64,000 bases of DNA from Atopomonas sediminilitoris (GTDB lineage: Bacteria > Pseudomonadota > Gammaproteobacteria > Pseudomonadales > Pseudomonadaceae): positions 248,001 to 312,000 of the forward strand of contig NZ_JAKUMM010000003.1 of assembly GCF_022601735.1 (NCBI RefSeq), written 5' to 3'. Of this stretch, positions 47,564 to 56,786 are shown one piece after another (the first letter of the stretch is position 1; each line of letters starts with the position of its first letter). The notes under the pieces are model-generated. The model was given only the letters and a program-made list of their open reading frames with translations. It was not told the origin of the DNA and did no database searches. The translations under genes and the position numbers were made by a program.

Positions 47564-49353
47564 AAGCGTTGTAATTGCCCGTATAAGCGCGCGTAGAGCC
47601 CATCACCAGCCAGCAATTCGCGATGCCCGCCTTGTTCGGCAATGCGGCCGCCGTCAAACACCAAGACGCGATCAGCTTGCTTCACCGCTGACAAGCGATG
47701 AGCCACGATCAAGGTCGTGCGTCCCTGCAAGAAAGGCCGCAAGGCTTGGTGCAGGGCATGCTCAGTCGCGGCATCCAGCGCTGAGGTCGCCTCATCTAAA
47801 ATCACGATGCGCGGATTGGCCAAAATCATCCGTGCTACCGCCAAGCGCTGGCGTTGTCCGCCCGATAAACGCACCCCTTGGCGCCCCACCACACTGTCCA
47901 AACCTTGCGCCATCGCGCGTACGGTAGGGGCTAGCTGCGCCATTTCCAGCGCTTGCCAACACGCCTCATCGCTGCGCTCACGCCCTAAGGTTAAGTTGGC
48001 GCGCAGGGTGTCGTTAAACAACGCCGGATGCTGCAACACCACCGCCACGTGCTCGCGCACGCAAGGCAAGCCAATCTGCTCAAGCGGCACGCCACCATAA
48101 GCAATTTGCCCCGATTGCGGGGTGTACAAGCCCAGCAGCAATTGCACGAGCGTACTTTTGCCCCCGCCGCTGGCACCCACCAGCGCCACCTTTTCCCCCG
48201 GCGCAATGCTGAGGTTTAAATCTTGCAACACAGGGTCTTGTTGATAGGCAAAGCTTAGCCCTGCGACCTCCACACTCACGCCACCTGGCGCAGCAAAGGG
48301 GTTATGCAACGCGGGGTAATCCGGCTCGTCGGCGCGGGCGAGCAAGTCATTCAAACGACCACGCGCGGCATCGGCGGCGTAATACGCATATTGAATGCTG
48401 AGCAACTGCTCCACGGGGCCAATCATGAACCACAAATAACTGAACACCGCGAGCATCTGCCCGATGGATAAATCCGACAGCAGCACCGTCAACATCGCCG
48501 CGGCGCGGAACACATCAATACCCAGCTGGAAGATCACCCCGCTGGCGCGCCCTGCCGCGTCGCTTTTCCATTCTGCCGCCACGGCAAAATCACGTACTTC
48601 GCGCGCGCGTTCACGCAAGCGTCCCATGAAGGTGGCTTGGCGATTGCCCGCACGCACCTCTTGAATGGCTTCAAGGGTTTCGGTCAGCGCTTGGGTAAAG
48701 TGTGAGGTACCTTCGTTTTCGCGGCGCTTTAACTCTTTGACCTGCTTACCCAATTTGACCGTGAGCAGAATCACCAAGGGGTTAAAACACAAAATCAGCA
48801 ACGCCAGCTGCCAGTGCATCCACAATAAGATGCCCGCCGTGCCGATGATCATCAGCAACGAAACCAAAAACCGACTAATGCTTTGCCCGATAAAGGTATC
48901 GAGCGTCGCCAGATCGGTCACCAGGTGACTGCTGACGGTGCCGCCGCCGAGTGTTTCGTACTCTGCCAGTGCAATGCGCTCAAGGCGCGCCAGCAAACGC
49001 AAGCGCAGGCGGTACACCACATCTTTGGCTAAGCGCGCAAACAGGCGCGCCTGCAGCACGCTGAATAACAAGTTAAGCGCGCGCAAAAGCAGCGTAATCA
49101 GCAGCATGGCGCCAATGTAACCGGCCGCCACTTGGGCCTCGGCGGGCAGAACATGATCCAGCACATCCAAGGCACTGCGACCTTGCTGCAACAGCACCTC
49201 ATCCACCAGCAAGGGCAACAACAGCGGCAACGGCACGCTGCACAGGGTGACCAACAGCGCCAACAGGTGAGCCTTGATCAATGCCTTACGGTGTTTGAAC
49301 GCTAACGCGCGGATATCTGCCCAGCGAATCTGTGTGGTTATCGCATCACTCAT
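47560..49353 (-). CDS. ABC exporter, fused permease and ATPase
   Basis: 597-residue half-transporter of the MsbA type. Six membrane helices lie in about residues 20-320, the ATPase domain in about 345-590 with Walker A GASGGGKST, signature LSGGQRQR, Walker B IVILDEATSALD and switch VAHRLS. As a homodimer it would export a lipid, drug or peptide; the cargo cannot be read. It lies in a tight minus-strand series with overlapping ends (DsbA-like gene upstream, DUF6122 gene downstream). A similar order around bolA exists in P. aeruginosa by my recollection (PA0856-PA0860). Confidence 0.9.
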   Translation of the reverse strand: MSDAITTQIRWADIRALAFKHRKALIKAHLLALLVTLCSVPLPLLLPLLVDEVLLQQGRSALDVLDHVLPAEAQVAAGYIGAMLLITLLLRALNLLFSVLQARLFARLAKDVVYRLRLRLLARLERIALAEYETLGGGTVSSHLVTDLATLDTFIGQSISRFLVSLLMIIGTAGILLWMHWQLALLILCFNPLVILLTVKLGKQVKELKRRENEGTSHFTQALTETLEAIQEVRAGNRQATFMGRLRERAREVRDFAVAAEWKSDAAGRASGVIFQLGIDVFRAAAMLTVLLSDLSIGQMLAVFSYLWFMIGPVEQLLSIQYAYYAADAARGRLNDLLARADEPDYPALHNPFAAPGGVSVEVAGLSFAYQQDPVLQDLNLSIAPGEKVALVGASGGGKSTLVQLLLGLYTPQSGQIAYGGVPLEQIGLPCVREHVAVVLQHPALFNDTLRANLTLGRERSDEACWQALEMAQLAPTVRAMAQGLDSVVGRQGVRLSGGQRQRLAVARMILANPRIVILDEATSALDAATEHALHQALRPFLQGRTTLIVAHRLSAVKQADRVLVFDGGRIAEQGGHRELLAGDGLYARLYGQLQRL

Positions 49354-49976
49354 GTCGCAAGCTGCTGCAACCAGCGCGCTAACAACGGGCTCAGCTCATC
49401 AAAGGCTCGATAACCATTGGTTAGCAGCGCTAGCTGATCGTTGTGTTCCAGCAAAACCGTTGGAAAGCCTGAAATACCTAAACGCTCGACCCACGCAAAA
49501 TCGGCTTCGGTGGCAGCTCGGCACGTTGTGCTGTCAAACACGTCGACAAACTCAATCGCTGGCACACCGGCCGCTTCCACACAAGCCGCCAACACGTTGG
49601 CACGCGTCACGTCTTGGCCTTGCGCGTAAAAAGCCTGCTGGATGTTATGCGCTGCGGCAGGCACTAATTCAGGCGCTAACTGACGCACCGCCACCAGCGC
49701 GCGACAAGCCGGCTCCGTATCGTAGACAAAGCCGCTGGGCATGGCCTCTTCGCGGCGAAACGGCTGGCCGCTGGTCTGCGCCACCGCTTGCCAGTGCTCC
49801 AAGATATAAGCTCGCTTAGCAGGATCTAGCGCGGCGCCACCGCGGCGTAAACCACCAACGCGCCACTCGCTCGACACGCCACTGGCAGCGGCTTGCTCAG
49901 CCAAACGCGCCGCCACCGGTGAAAACCCCCAGCACCATGAGCACATGGGGTCCATGACATAGATTAGGCGGGCCAT
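49350..49976 (-). CDS. DsbA-family (FrnE-like) thioredoxin-fold protein
   Basis: 208 residues. The active-site CxxC is at the N-terminus in YVMDPMCSWCWGFSP (Cys12 and Cys15), directly after the first strand, and there is no signal peptide, so the protein is probably cytoplasmic like FrnE-type members and unlike periplasmic DsbA. The cis-Pro loop ISGFPTVLLE is present near residue 170. Its stop overlaps the start of the ABC exporter by four bases, and it begins three bases after the bolA stop. Substrate unknown. Confidence 0.88.
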   Translation of the reverse strand: MARLIYVMDPMCSWCWGFSPVAARLAEQAAASGVSSEWRVGGLRRGGAALDPAKRAYILEHWQAVAQTSGQPFRREEAMPSGFVYDTEPACRALVAVRQLAPELVPAAAHNIQQAFYAQGQDVTRANVLAACVEAAGVPAIEFVDVFDSTTCRAATEADFAWVERLGISGFPTVLLEHNDQLALLTNGYRAFDELSPLLARWLQQLAT

Positions 49977-49979
49977 ACG

Positions 49980-50285
49980 TTAATGGTCGTGCTTGCTGCC
50001 GCCCTGGCAGCGCGGGGAGTCAGGCGCGGCACTCTGCTGCTGCCACTCATCGGCGGTATAGGTATGCAGCGCCAAAGCGTGCACTTGCTGCATCAAGTCG
50101 CCCAAAACCGCGTACACCTGCTGATGGCGTTTAACACGGTTTAAGCCATTGAACTGCTCACTGACAATCACCGCCTTGTAATGGGTTTCTTGGCCACGGC
50201 TGTGCATGTGGCTTTCATCCAACACCTCAAGGTGTTGCGGCTGCAATGCGTTTAGCGCTTGCTCTAGGCTGTGTTGTTTATTCAC
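49980..50285 (-). CDS. bolA: BolA-family protein
   Basis: 101 residues. The BolA core includes LEVLDESHMHSRGQETHYKAVIVSEQFNG (residues about 19-47 by position) with the conserved His residues used for iron-sulphur cluster sharing with monothiol glutaredoxins, and VKRHQQVYAVLGDLM. The C-terminus after about residue 84 is a variable tail. BolA proteins act in iron handling, stress morphology and biofilm regulation. The ATG overlaps the end of the upstream DUF2059 gene by four bases. Confidence 0.92.
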   Translation of the reverse strand: MNKQHSLEQALNALQPQHLEVLDESHMHSRGQETHYKAVIVSEQFNGLNRVKRHQQVYAVLGDLMQQVHALALHTYTADEWQQQSAAPDSPRCQGGSKHDH

Positions 50286-50779
50286 GACTTATCCTTGGCT
50301 TTTAGCTTGGCACTCATCTCATCCATCATCGCATTGATGGCCGGCACGGCTTTTTCAATCCGCGCCTGGGTCAACTCGGCAGACTGCTGGGTTAAGGCCG
50401 GCATCTGATTAAGCACCTTAACCCCTAGCGGCGACTGATAGAACGCAATCAACTCTTTGAGTTCCGCCTCACTGAAGGATTGGGTATACAGCGCGACCAG
50501 CGCCGGCTTGATTTGCGGCCAAGCAACGTACTTATCGAGTTCGCCATTAGCGCGTGCCTGAAAATGCTCAAGCACCGCCGCATCGGCTTCAGTGCCGCCA
50601 TTTTGCGCAAAACCTTGCACAAACATTTGCTGCACTTGCGCGTACACCGGCACCACTAAGCGGTCGGCCTTAACCAACTTTAAAAACGTCTCAGCCTGCT
50701 GTTCATGTGAGCTGGCCGCTTGGGCCATGGCACCCATGCTTAAAGTAAGAAACAGTAGACAGGCTTGCAGATGGCGCAT
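50282..50779 (-). CDS. DUF2059 exported protein
   Basis: 165 residues. The ATG at 50779 has GGGAG eight bases upstream and begins a good signal peptide (MRHLQACLLFLTLSMGAMAQA, cut after Ala21 or 22). The mature part is helical, with IAFYQSPLGVKVLNQMPALT, the DUF2059 hallmark (about residues 109-128). A longer open frame to 51016 exists but runs into the divergent gene and lacks a signal peptide at its start. Periplasmic, function unknown. First gene of the minus-strand series to 46765. Confidence 0.85.
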   Translation of the reverse strand: MRHLQACLLFLTLSMGAMAQAASSHEQQAETFLKLVKADRLVVPVYAQVQQMFVQGFAQNGGTEADAAVLEHFQARANGELDKYVAWPQIKPALVALYTQSFSEAELKELIAFYQSPLGVKVLNQMPALTQQSAELTQARIEKAVPAINAMMDEMSAKLKAKDKS

Positions 50780-50924
50780 TGTGTAATCTCCCAAGAAAAG
50801 GCGAGCATTTTGCGCCCTGAGCCCCAGTGCAGCAACAAGCGTCACTAGAACGCCAGCTTGCGCTAAACTTGCCAAGACCCTAACAGGATGTAACCTCGTG
50901 CGGCCACTACACACGGAATGTGCC

Positions 50925-51944
50925 ATGAACAGCTTCACTTCAGCGCCGAGCAGCGTTGAACGCTCACAAGCAGTGCCACTGTGCTTAGCCAACGGCCGCT
51001 TAAACCCCGCCGCCATTGGCTGGAGTCGTCACCCCACGACTCACTGCGCCCTACCGAAACGTTTATTCCGACGTAAACGCTGGAATGATTGGCGGCTATT
51101 AACCCCAGACTGGATGCTGGCCATCACCATCGCCGACTTGGATTACACCGGCTACGCCAATCTGCACTTTATTGACCTGCACAACGGCCGCCAGGTCATT
51201 CGCACCGTGCGACGCTTTTTAGCGCAGGACATCCACCTACCAGACACGCCGCATGAGTCCATCGTCTTTAAGCACGCCGACTTTTACCTAGAAGCCAATG
51301 AAAGCCCGGAACAGCTTGAGCTGATCGTGCGCTCTACGGATTTGGTCGACAGCCCCTTGAGTGGGCGCTTCGTGGTTGAGCATCCCCGCCACTTAGAGTC
51401 CATCAACTTGGTTGCTCCGCTGGGCCCTATGCATTTTCACTGCGCCAGTCGCAAAATCGGTTTGCCCGTCCATGGCGAACTCAGCCTTGGCAGCCAACAC
51501 TTTCATGCGCAAGCTCAAGATAGCTTCGTCGCGCTCGATTTTGGCCGTGGCATCTGGCCCTACCACAGCCAATGGATTCGCGCGGCATTTGCCGGCCCCG
51601 GCGGCATTGCCGGCAACTTTGGCCAAGGCTGGACCGAAGGCAGCGGATTGAGTGAAAACGCCCTGTGGATTGGTAGCGTGCTGAATAAAATCGATGCCGA
51701 CATCCACTTTGAGCAAGACAGCCAGCGCCCCGGTTACTGGCACCTGCGCGATGATGCGGGGCGTATTCAGTTGCACTTTACTCGTCTGCAAGAGCAACGC
51801 AGCGAAGAAAACGTCGGCTTTCTGAAAATGCACCGCCACCTCGCCTATGGCCGCTTTGACGGCATGCTGATTGGCAATGAAGGACAACGCGTAAAGGTGG
51901 ATAGCTTGATGGGCTGGATTGGCAAAAATGCCGCGCGCTGGTGA
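50925..51944 (+). CDS. DUF2804-related protein
   Basis: 339 residues from the ATG at 50925; a GTG at 50898 with AGGAT upstream is an alternative start. No signal peptide or membrane helix. The pattern of Trp-rich beta segments (KRWNDWRLLTPDWMLAITIAD, FGRGIWPYHSQWIRAAF, ALWIGSVLNK) and the length match DUF2804, and the gene at 18274-19290 is a distant relative. Enzymatic role unknown. Divergent from the DUF2059 gene, convergent with a small hypothetical gene. Confidence 0.7.
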   Translation: MNSFTSAPSSVERSQAVPLCLANGRLNPAAIGWSRHPTTHCALPKRLFRRKRWNDWRLLTPDWMLAITIADLDYTGYANLHFIDLHNGRQVIRTVRRFLAQDIHLPDTPHESIVFKHADFYLEANESPEQLELIVRSTDLVDSPLSGRFVVEHPRHLESINLVAPLGPMHFHCASRKIGLPVHGELSLGSQHFHAQAQDSFVALDFGRGIWPYHSQWIRAAFAGPGGIAGNFGQGWTEGSGLSENALWIGSVLNKIDADIHFEQDSQRPGYWHLRDDAGRIQLHFTRLQEQRSEENVGFLKMHRHLAYGRFDGMLIGNEGQRVKVDSLMGWIGKNAARW

Positions 51945-51966
51945 GGCTGTTTGGCTGCGTAAAGAC

Positions 51967-52398
51967 TTAGCGAAAGCGCATCGCGCCTTCATGCTCCCAT
52001 TCGCAACGCAAATTTAACGAACTATCTTCGGGTGTATGGAAGCCCTCATCAGACTCCCAGCGAAAGGTGTGTCGGCCGTTCAGCTCGGTTTCCAAGTGCA
52101 CGATCGCATTAGCCCAGTACAGCTGGCGCAGCAAACCCTCAAATTTTTGCACCCACAGTGACCACTCGTACTCGACGGCCTGATAACTGGCGCCAAAGCT
52201 GATCACCTGTGTTTGGTACAACGCATCACCTTGCGCCTGCCCTACACCAAACATGCTGCGCGCAAAAAACGGCCAGCCGGCTTCACCATCCAATGTTTGC
52301 AACACCTGCACGTTATGCTGCTGGCGCAGCAGGCGCGCCTCGCTACTGCCCTCTGGCCAGTCGCGTATGCTGCCGTAAACAATTGATTCGCCGTGCAA
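51967..52398 (-). CDS. Hypothetical protein with a likely TTG start
   Basis: 143 residues, not recognised. The frame begins with TTG at 52398, preceded by AGGGAG at good distance; the first in-frame ATG is about 48 codons later, so TTG is the probable start. Visible features: an N-terminus IVYGSIRDWPEG, a central run FARSMFGVGQA, then GASYQAVEYEWSLWVQKFEGLLRQLYW and HLETEL, a mixed alpha/beta pattern with many aromatic residues and no signal peptide. I believe similar proteins occur in Pseudomonas, but I cannot name the family or a function. It is convergent with the DUF2804-like gene. Confidence 0.65.
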   Translation of the reverse strand: MHGESIVYGSIRDWPEGSSEARLLRQQHNVQVLQTLDGEAGWPFFARSMFGVGQAQGDALYQTQVISFGASYQAVEYEWSLWVQKFEGLLRQLYWANAIVHLETELNGRHTFRWESDEGFHTPEDSSLNLRCEWEHEGAMRFR

Positions 52399-52769
52399 AA
52401 CTTACTCCCTGTGGAAGGCAATCGTTGCCGCCTCTACCTTTGTCATCGCCTTCTACCACGCAAGCCAGCGCACGCCAAGGCTGCAACCTTCAAGCTGTGC
52501 GGCACAGCCCAACCTAAAACTCAGTCAGCAACCAGCACACAGCCATATCACCACGCACTGGCAAACACCGCATTGTACGCTAACGCCTACGACCACAAAC
52601 ACAGTAAACGCCCCAAAACTACCGTTCTTGAGCGCTTGCCGCTATTCTTCCCGCTAAACACACAACAAATCATCTCGCCAAACAGGTGGATTAACCCACT
52701 GTCGCCTAAACTATTTTTAACGTCTGAGCCGGCACACCCCTTTTACCCTTTTGGACCGACTGAACACGG
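52399..52769. other. Non-coding gap upstream of sagS
   Basis: 371 bases between the hypothetical gene and sagS. Open frames cross it but have no ribosome site and no recognisable protein. The second half is more AT-rich and should contain the sagS promoter; I see no clear sigma70 or sigma54 box and no strong hairpin. Confidence 0.5.
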
Positions 52770-55079
52770 ATGCAGATCAAGTTCACCGACCGTCTTTCAT
52801 TCAAGCAAGCCAGCCTCACCGTCTTGGTGGGCTTCTTGCTGGGCACCCTACTCAGCTTGATCCAAGTAGTGCTGGATTACAGCAACGAGGACGCGGCGAT
52901 TGATGACAAGATCAACGCCCTGCTGGAAACCAGCTACCAACCCGCCGCACGCGTGGCCTACAACATCGACGCAGAGCTCGCGCAAGAGCTCGTGCGCGGC
53001 CTGCTGCGCTCCCCCGGCATCATCCACGCAGAGATTATCGACAACAACGGCACTGCCCTTGGTCAAGCCAGCCGCCCCATGCAAGAAAGCCAATGGCGGC
53101 GTATCAGCGATGCGCTGTACGGCCAAGCGCGGGTGTTTGAAAAACCTCTGAGTGTCGAGCACTTACCCGATGAAACCCTTGGCCGTTTGCGCGTGGTGGT
53201 GGACACCTTTGCCTTTGGTAATGACTTCTTACAACGCGCAGGGATTACCTTAGTCACCGGTTTCGTGCGCAGCCTTGGGCTCTCATTGATCTTGTTGGTG
53301 CTGTTTTACGTGATGCTAACCAAGCCTTTGGTCAGCATCATTGAAAGCATGAGCCGACGAGACGGCGACACCCTCAACCGTGAGCCCATCCGCTGCCCAC
53401 ATGGGCATGAGCGTGACGAAATCGGCGCGCTGATCAACGTCACCAATGAACACCTGCGCAGTATCGACGTTGAAGTCGGCCAGCGCCGCGACGCCGAAGA
53501 CCGCCTGCGCCAATACCTCAACGAACTGGAAAACATCGTCGCTGCGCGCACCACCGAGCTCAAAGCGGCCAACCTGCAGCTGAGTACCTCCAACCAAGAA
53601 CTCGAGCAAGCACGTCAACAAGCGCTGGCCATGGCGCAAGCACGCAGCGACTTTCTCGCCAGCATGAGCCATGAGATTCGCACCCCATTAAATGGCATGC
53701 TGGGCCTACTGACCTTAGCGCTCGACGGGCCCATCCCCAGCGAACAACGCCAACAACTGGGTATCGCGCAAAACTCCGGCAAGGTGCTGTTAGAGCTACT
53801 GAACGACATTCTTGATCTATCTAAATACGAAGCCGGCCGCCTTGAGCTGGAAAGCATTGCCTTCAACCCCGCTCAACTGCTGGAAGACACCGCTCAGCTG
53901 CTGGCTCAAAACGCAGGACAAAACGTAGAACTGTGCGTGGCCGTTAGCCCAAGCGTGCCGCAATCGCTACGCGGCGACCCAACACGGGTTAGGCAAATCA
54001 TCAGCAACTTGCTCAGCAACGCCTTGAAGTTCACTCGCGAAGGCAGCGTCAAAGCCAAGCTCGACTGGCAAGAGCAAGCCTTACTGTTAACCGTCAAAGA
54101 CACCGGAATCGGCATGAACGAGGCGGCACTCAACCGCATCTTTCAGCCCTTCACCCAAGCCAGCCAAGGCATCACCCGTGAATTTGGCGGCACGGGGCTT
54201 GGCCTTGCCCTGACCCGTCGACTGTGTGATGCCATGCAAGGCGAAATGACCGTGACCTCGCATGAAGGACGCGGCAGCGTCTTCCATGTCCGCCTACCGC
54301 TGACGCCTTTAAGTGCCGCAGAGCCCGCCTTTGAGCTGCACGGCCACGTGGCCTTGGTGCTCAACGACACCAACCTCACCAGCCGTGTACTGCGCGATTA
54401 CCTTCTGCGCTGGGGCTTATCACTGGTCAACGCCGAGGCCAGCCGCTGCGACCTATTGATCTGTAATCAGGCGGCTGAATTGCCGCGCTTGCGCCAGCGT
54501 TTTCCGGACGTGCCGCTGCTGTATATCAGCCCCTACCATGCTTTTTTAAGCAACGAACAAGCACAAGCGCTACAGCCATTCCAACAATTACACCAGCCCG
54601 TCGCCCGCCACCCTCTAGGCAACACCATTGCCTCGCTACTCGGCCAGCAAAGCGAGCTTCCGCGCGCGCAAAGCCTGCCCAGTAATCGTTTAGGCGCACA
54701 TGTCTTGCTGGTAGAAGACAACCCCGTCAACCAGCTGGTCGCCAAAGGCATGCTGGCTAGCCTAGGTTGTACCGTGGCGCTGGCCCAAGATGGCCAGCAA
54801 GCGCTCGAGCGGCTACCGCAAGAGCGCGTGGATTTAGTGCTGATGGATTGCAACATGCCGGTACTGGATGGCTACGAAGCCACTCGACGACTGCGCGCCG
54901 ATGGCCGCTGGAATGATTTACCCGTGATTGCGCTTACCGCCAACGCACTGGCCGAGGACCGGCAGAAGTGTAAAGACGCCGGCATGAATGACTATCTGTC
55001 CAAGCCCTTCCAGCGCGAAGACTTGCAGAAGATCATTCACTACTGGCTACAAGCACGCACCCAAGCCAGCGGCCTGTAA
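52770..55079 (+). CDS. sagS: Hybrid sensor histidine kinase, SagS-like
   Basis: 769 residues. Membrane helix at about 13-35, a periplasmic sensor (about 36-160), a second helix (about 162-183), HAMP, a coiled coil, HisKA with the phospho-acceptor His301 in MSHEIRTPLNGM, an ATPase domain (DTGIGM, GGTGLGLAL), a degenerate spacer, and a receiver domain with Asp693 in MDCNMPVLDG and the conserved LSKPF. There is no HPt domain, so it must pass phosphate to a separate HPt. The neighbours ospR, gpx, msrB, alaA and htpX are those of P. aeruginosa SagS (PA2824), which controls the motile-sessile switch and biofilm maturation. Orthology rests on synteny and domain order. Confidence 0.85.
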   Translation: MQIKFTDRLSFKQASLTVLVGFLLGTLLSLIQVVLDYSNEDAAIDDKINALLETSYQPAARVAYNIDAELAQELVRGLLRSPGIIHAEIIDNNGTALGQASRPMQESQWRRISDALYGQARVFEKPLSVEHLPDETLGRLRVVVDTFAFGNDFLQRAGITLVTGFVRSLGLSLILLVLFYVMLTKPLVSIIESMSRRDGDTLNREPIRCPHGHERDEIGALINVTNEHLRSIDVEVGQRRDAEDRLRQYLNELENIVAARTTELKAANLQLSTSNQELEQARQQALAMAQARSDFLASMSHEIRTPLNGMLGLLTLALDGPIPSEQRQQLGIAQNSGKVLLELLNDILDLSKYEAGRLELESIAFNPAQLLEDTAQLLAQNAGQNVELCVAVSPSVPQSLRGDPTRVRQIISNLLSNALKFTREGSVKAKLDWQEQALLLTVKDTGIGMNEAALNRIFQPFTQASQGITREFGGTGLGLALTRRLCDAMQGEMTVTSHEGRGSVFHVRLPLTPLSAAEPAFELHGHVALVLNDTNLTSRVLRDYLLRWGLSLVNAEASRCDLLICNQAAELPRLRQRFPDVPLLYISPYHAFLSNEQAQALQPFQQLHQPVARHPLGNTIASLLGQQSELPRAQSLPSNRLGAHVLLVEDNPVNQLVAKGMLASLGCTVALAQDGQQALERLPQERVDLVLMDCNMPVLDGYEATRRLRADGRWNDLPVIALTANALAEDRQKCKDAGMNDYLSKPFQREDLQKIIHYWLQARTQASGL

Positions 55080-55171
55080 CGGCAACGCCACAACAGCAGT
55101 CACTGGTCAGCTGCGCTAGCGCTAAGACCCCAACCATTCAAGCATCGAGATCGTCGCGCCGGCGAGCCCTG

Positions 55172-55630
55172 TCAACACACGCGTGCGAGCAACTGCGCGA
55201 GTTCTTGACGTAAACGGCTAATTTCCTCAGCCGGTACACCGCTTTCACACAGCAAGGTTTGCGGCACGCTGGCAGCTTGCTGCTTAAGCTGCATGCCGGC
55301 TTCGGTCAAGGCCAGCACGCGCTCGCGCTCATCGTGCACAGCGCGCCGACGCTCGACCAATCCCAGTTGCTCTAAACGTTTTAACAGCGGCGTCAAAGTG
55401 CCGGAGTCCAACAACAAGCGCTCGCCCAAGGCTTTGACGCTCGCCTGCTCAGGCGGCTGGCGCTGCCACTCCCACAGCACCAGCATGACCAAGTACTGCG
55501 GGTAGGTCAGGCCCAGCGTTTCAAGCTTAGGGCGATAGGCTTTGGTCACCGCCCGCGAACAGGCGTACAACATGAAGCACAGCTGGTTATCCAACTGCAG
55601 CAGCGCTTCCTGTTCGTCGACCTGTTTCAC
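55172..55630 (-). CDS. ospR: MarR-family peroxide-sensing regulator, OspR/OhrR type
   Basis: 152-residue winged-helix repressor. The sensing cysteine of the OhrR/OspR group is at Cys24 in FMLYACSRAVTKAY; further cysteines are Cys18, Cys128 and Cys152, so a two-Cys mechanism like that of OspR (C24 and C134) is possible. Winged helix at about 45-110, with SGTLTPLLKRLEQLGLV as recognition helix. The start overlaps the stop of gpx by four bases, so both are one unit and the protein probably represses it through the palindrome at 56165. Confidence 0.9.
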   Translation of the reverse strand: MKQVDEQEALLQLDNQLCFMLYACSRAVTKAYRPKLETLGLTYPQYLVMLVLWEWQRQPPEQASVKALGERLLLDSGTLTPLLKRLEQLGLVERRRAVHDERERVLALTEAGMQLKQQAASVPQTLLCESGVPAEEISRLRQELAQLLARVC

Positions 55631-56112
55631 TTAAGCAGAGCCTCAATTTCGCCTTCTAAATCTTCTGGCTTAGCCACTGGAGCAAAACGCTTCACCGCAG
55701 TGCCATCGCCACTGACCAAGAACTTGGTGAAATTCCACTTCACGCCTTGGCTACCCAACAAGCCCGGCGCTTGCTTCTTTAAGGCCACAAACAGTGGATG
55801 CGCCTCTGGGCCATTGACGTCGACTTTTTTGAACAGCGGAAAGGTCACGCCAAAATTCAGCTCACAAAACTCGCTGATTTGCCCTTCATCACCCGGCTCT
55901 TGCTTGCCGAACTGATTACATGGAAAGCCCAGCACCACCAAGCCTTGGTCTTTGTACTTTTCCCACAGCGCCTCTAGGCCTTTGTACTGCGGCGTGAAAC
56001 CACACTTACTGGCCGTGTTAACCACCAAATACGCCTTGGCTGAGAAATCTTTCAGCGGCGTTTGCTCGCCTTTGATGGTGGTACAGGGGATATCCAACAA
56101 TGCTTGGCTCAT
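55627..56112 (-). CDS. gpx: Glutathione/thioredoxin peroxidase
   Basis: 161-residue thiol peroxidase of the GPx family that reduces hydroperoxides. Peroxidatic Cys37 in NTASKCGFTPQ, the conserved Gln in GFPCNQFGKQEPG and Trp in KWNFTKFLV complete the catalytic site. Cys83 in ISEFCELNFGVTFP sits where thioredoxin-dependent members keep their resolving Cys, so thioredoxin may be the reductant. Cotranscribed with ospR (four-base overlap), as PA2826 with ospR in P. aeruginosa. Confidence 0.95.
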   Translation of the reverse strand: MSQALLDIPCTTIKGEQTPLKDFSAKAYLVVNTASKCGFTPQYKGLEALWEKYKDQGLVVLGFPCNQFGKQEPGDEGQISEFCELNFGVTFPLFKKVDVNGPEAHPLFVALKKQAPGLLGSQGVKWNFTKFLVSGDGTAVKRFAPVAKPEDLEGEIEALLK

Positions 56113-56164
56113 GAGTGACTCCTTAAAATGGGTTAGTGACCAGCAACGAGCAACAAGATAGCGA

Positions 56165-56177
56165 GCAATTAAATTGC
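56165..56177. promoter_or_regulatory. Probable OspR/OhrR operator upstream of gpx
   Basis: GCAATT and AATTGC flank one base in a perfect 6-1-6 palindrome, followed by TACAATCTAA. OhrR-family regulators bind AT-rich repeats of the TACAATT/AATTGTA type, and this site lies about 53 bases before the gpx start in an otherwise GC-rich area. Confidence 0.6.
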
Positions 56178-56238
56178 ATACAATCTAATTTTACACAGTA
56201 ACGACCAAGACCCTGCCCGCCGACCACAAGCGTGTTTG

Positions 56239-56640
56239 TTAAGCGTCGCGCGGAATCAGCTGCAAACAGACCGAATTAATGCAATACCGCAAGCCTGTCG
56301 GTGCTGGGCCGTCGGGAAAAACATGCCCTAGATGAGCGTCGCAGCGCGCGCACAGCACTTCGACACGCTGCATGCCATGGGACAAGTCTTCGGCCGTGGC
56401 CAAAGCCTGCTCATTGATCGGCGCGAAAAAGCTTGGCCAGCCGCAGCCCGAATCAAACTTACTCTGCGAATCAAACAAAGGGTGCGCACAGCAAAAGCAT
56501 TGGTACACCCCGGGTGTTTTGGTGTCGCAGTACGCGCCGGTAAACGGCCGCTCCGTGGCTTTTAAGCGGCATACAGCAAAACGCTGCTCGTCTAGCTCTG
56601 CCTGCCAAGCCTCATTGCTCTTATCCAGCTTATCGACCAT
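56239..56640 (-). CDS. msrB: Peptide-methionine (R)-S-oxide reductase
   Basis: Repairs oxidised methionine in proteins. 133 residues from the ATG at 56640; an upstream GTG at 56652 overlaps its own ribosome site and is less likely. Zinc ligands Cys48/Cys51 and Cys97/Cys100, Cys66 in GCGWPSFF as a possible resolving Cys, and the catalytic Cys120 in [10 protein letters not shown] are all visible. It is divergent from alaA and forms an oxidative-stress block with gpx and ospR. Confidence 0.96.
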   Translation of the reverse strand: MVDKLDKSNEAWQAELDEQRFAVCRLKATERPFTGAYCDTKTPGVYQCFCCAHPLFDSQSKFDSGCGWPSFFAPINEQALATAEDLSHGMQRVEVLCARCDAHLGHVFPDGPAPTGLRYCINSVCLQLIPRDA

Positions 56641-56786
56641 TGGCTTTAACACTCCTCGCTGGGAAAAAGCGCGATCTGTACCTTTTCCCTACCATTGCCC
56701 CCACGTATGATGCGGGGTTCATTGCAGTCTGGCAGCAAGCCTTGCGTCTGCCAAGCCGCACTCTGCGCACCGCTCAGGAACCCATC

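Noticed and set aside
52393..52860. Plus-strand 155-codon frame in the gap before sagS
   Set aside because: No ribosome site, no family, runs into the start of sagS in another frame.
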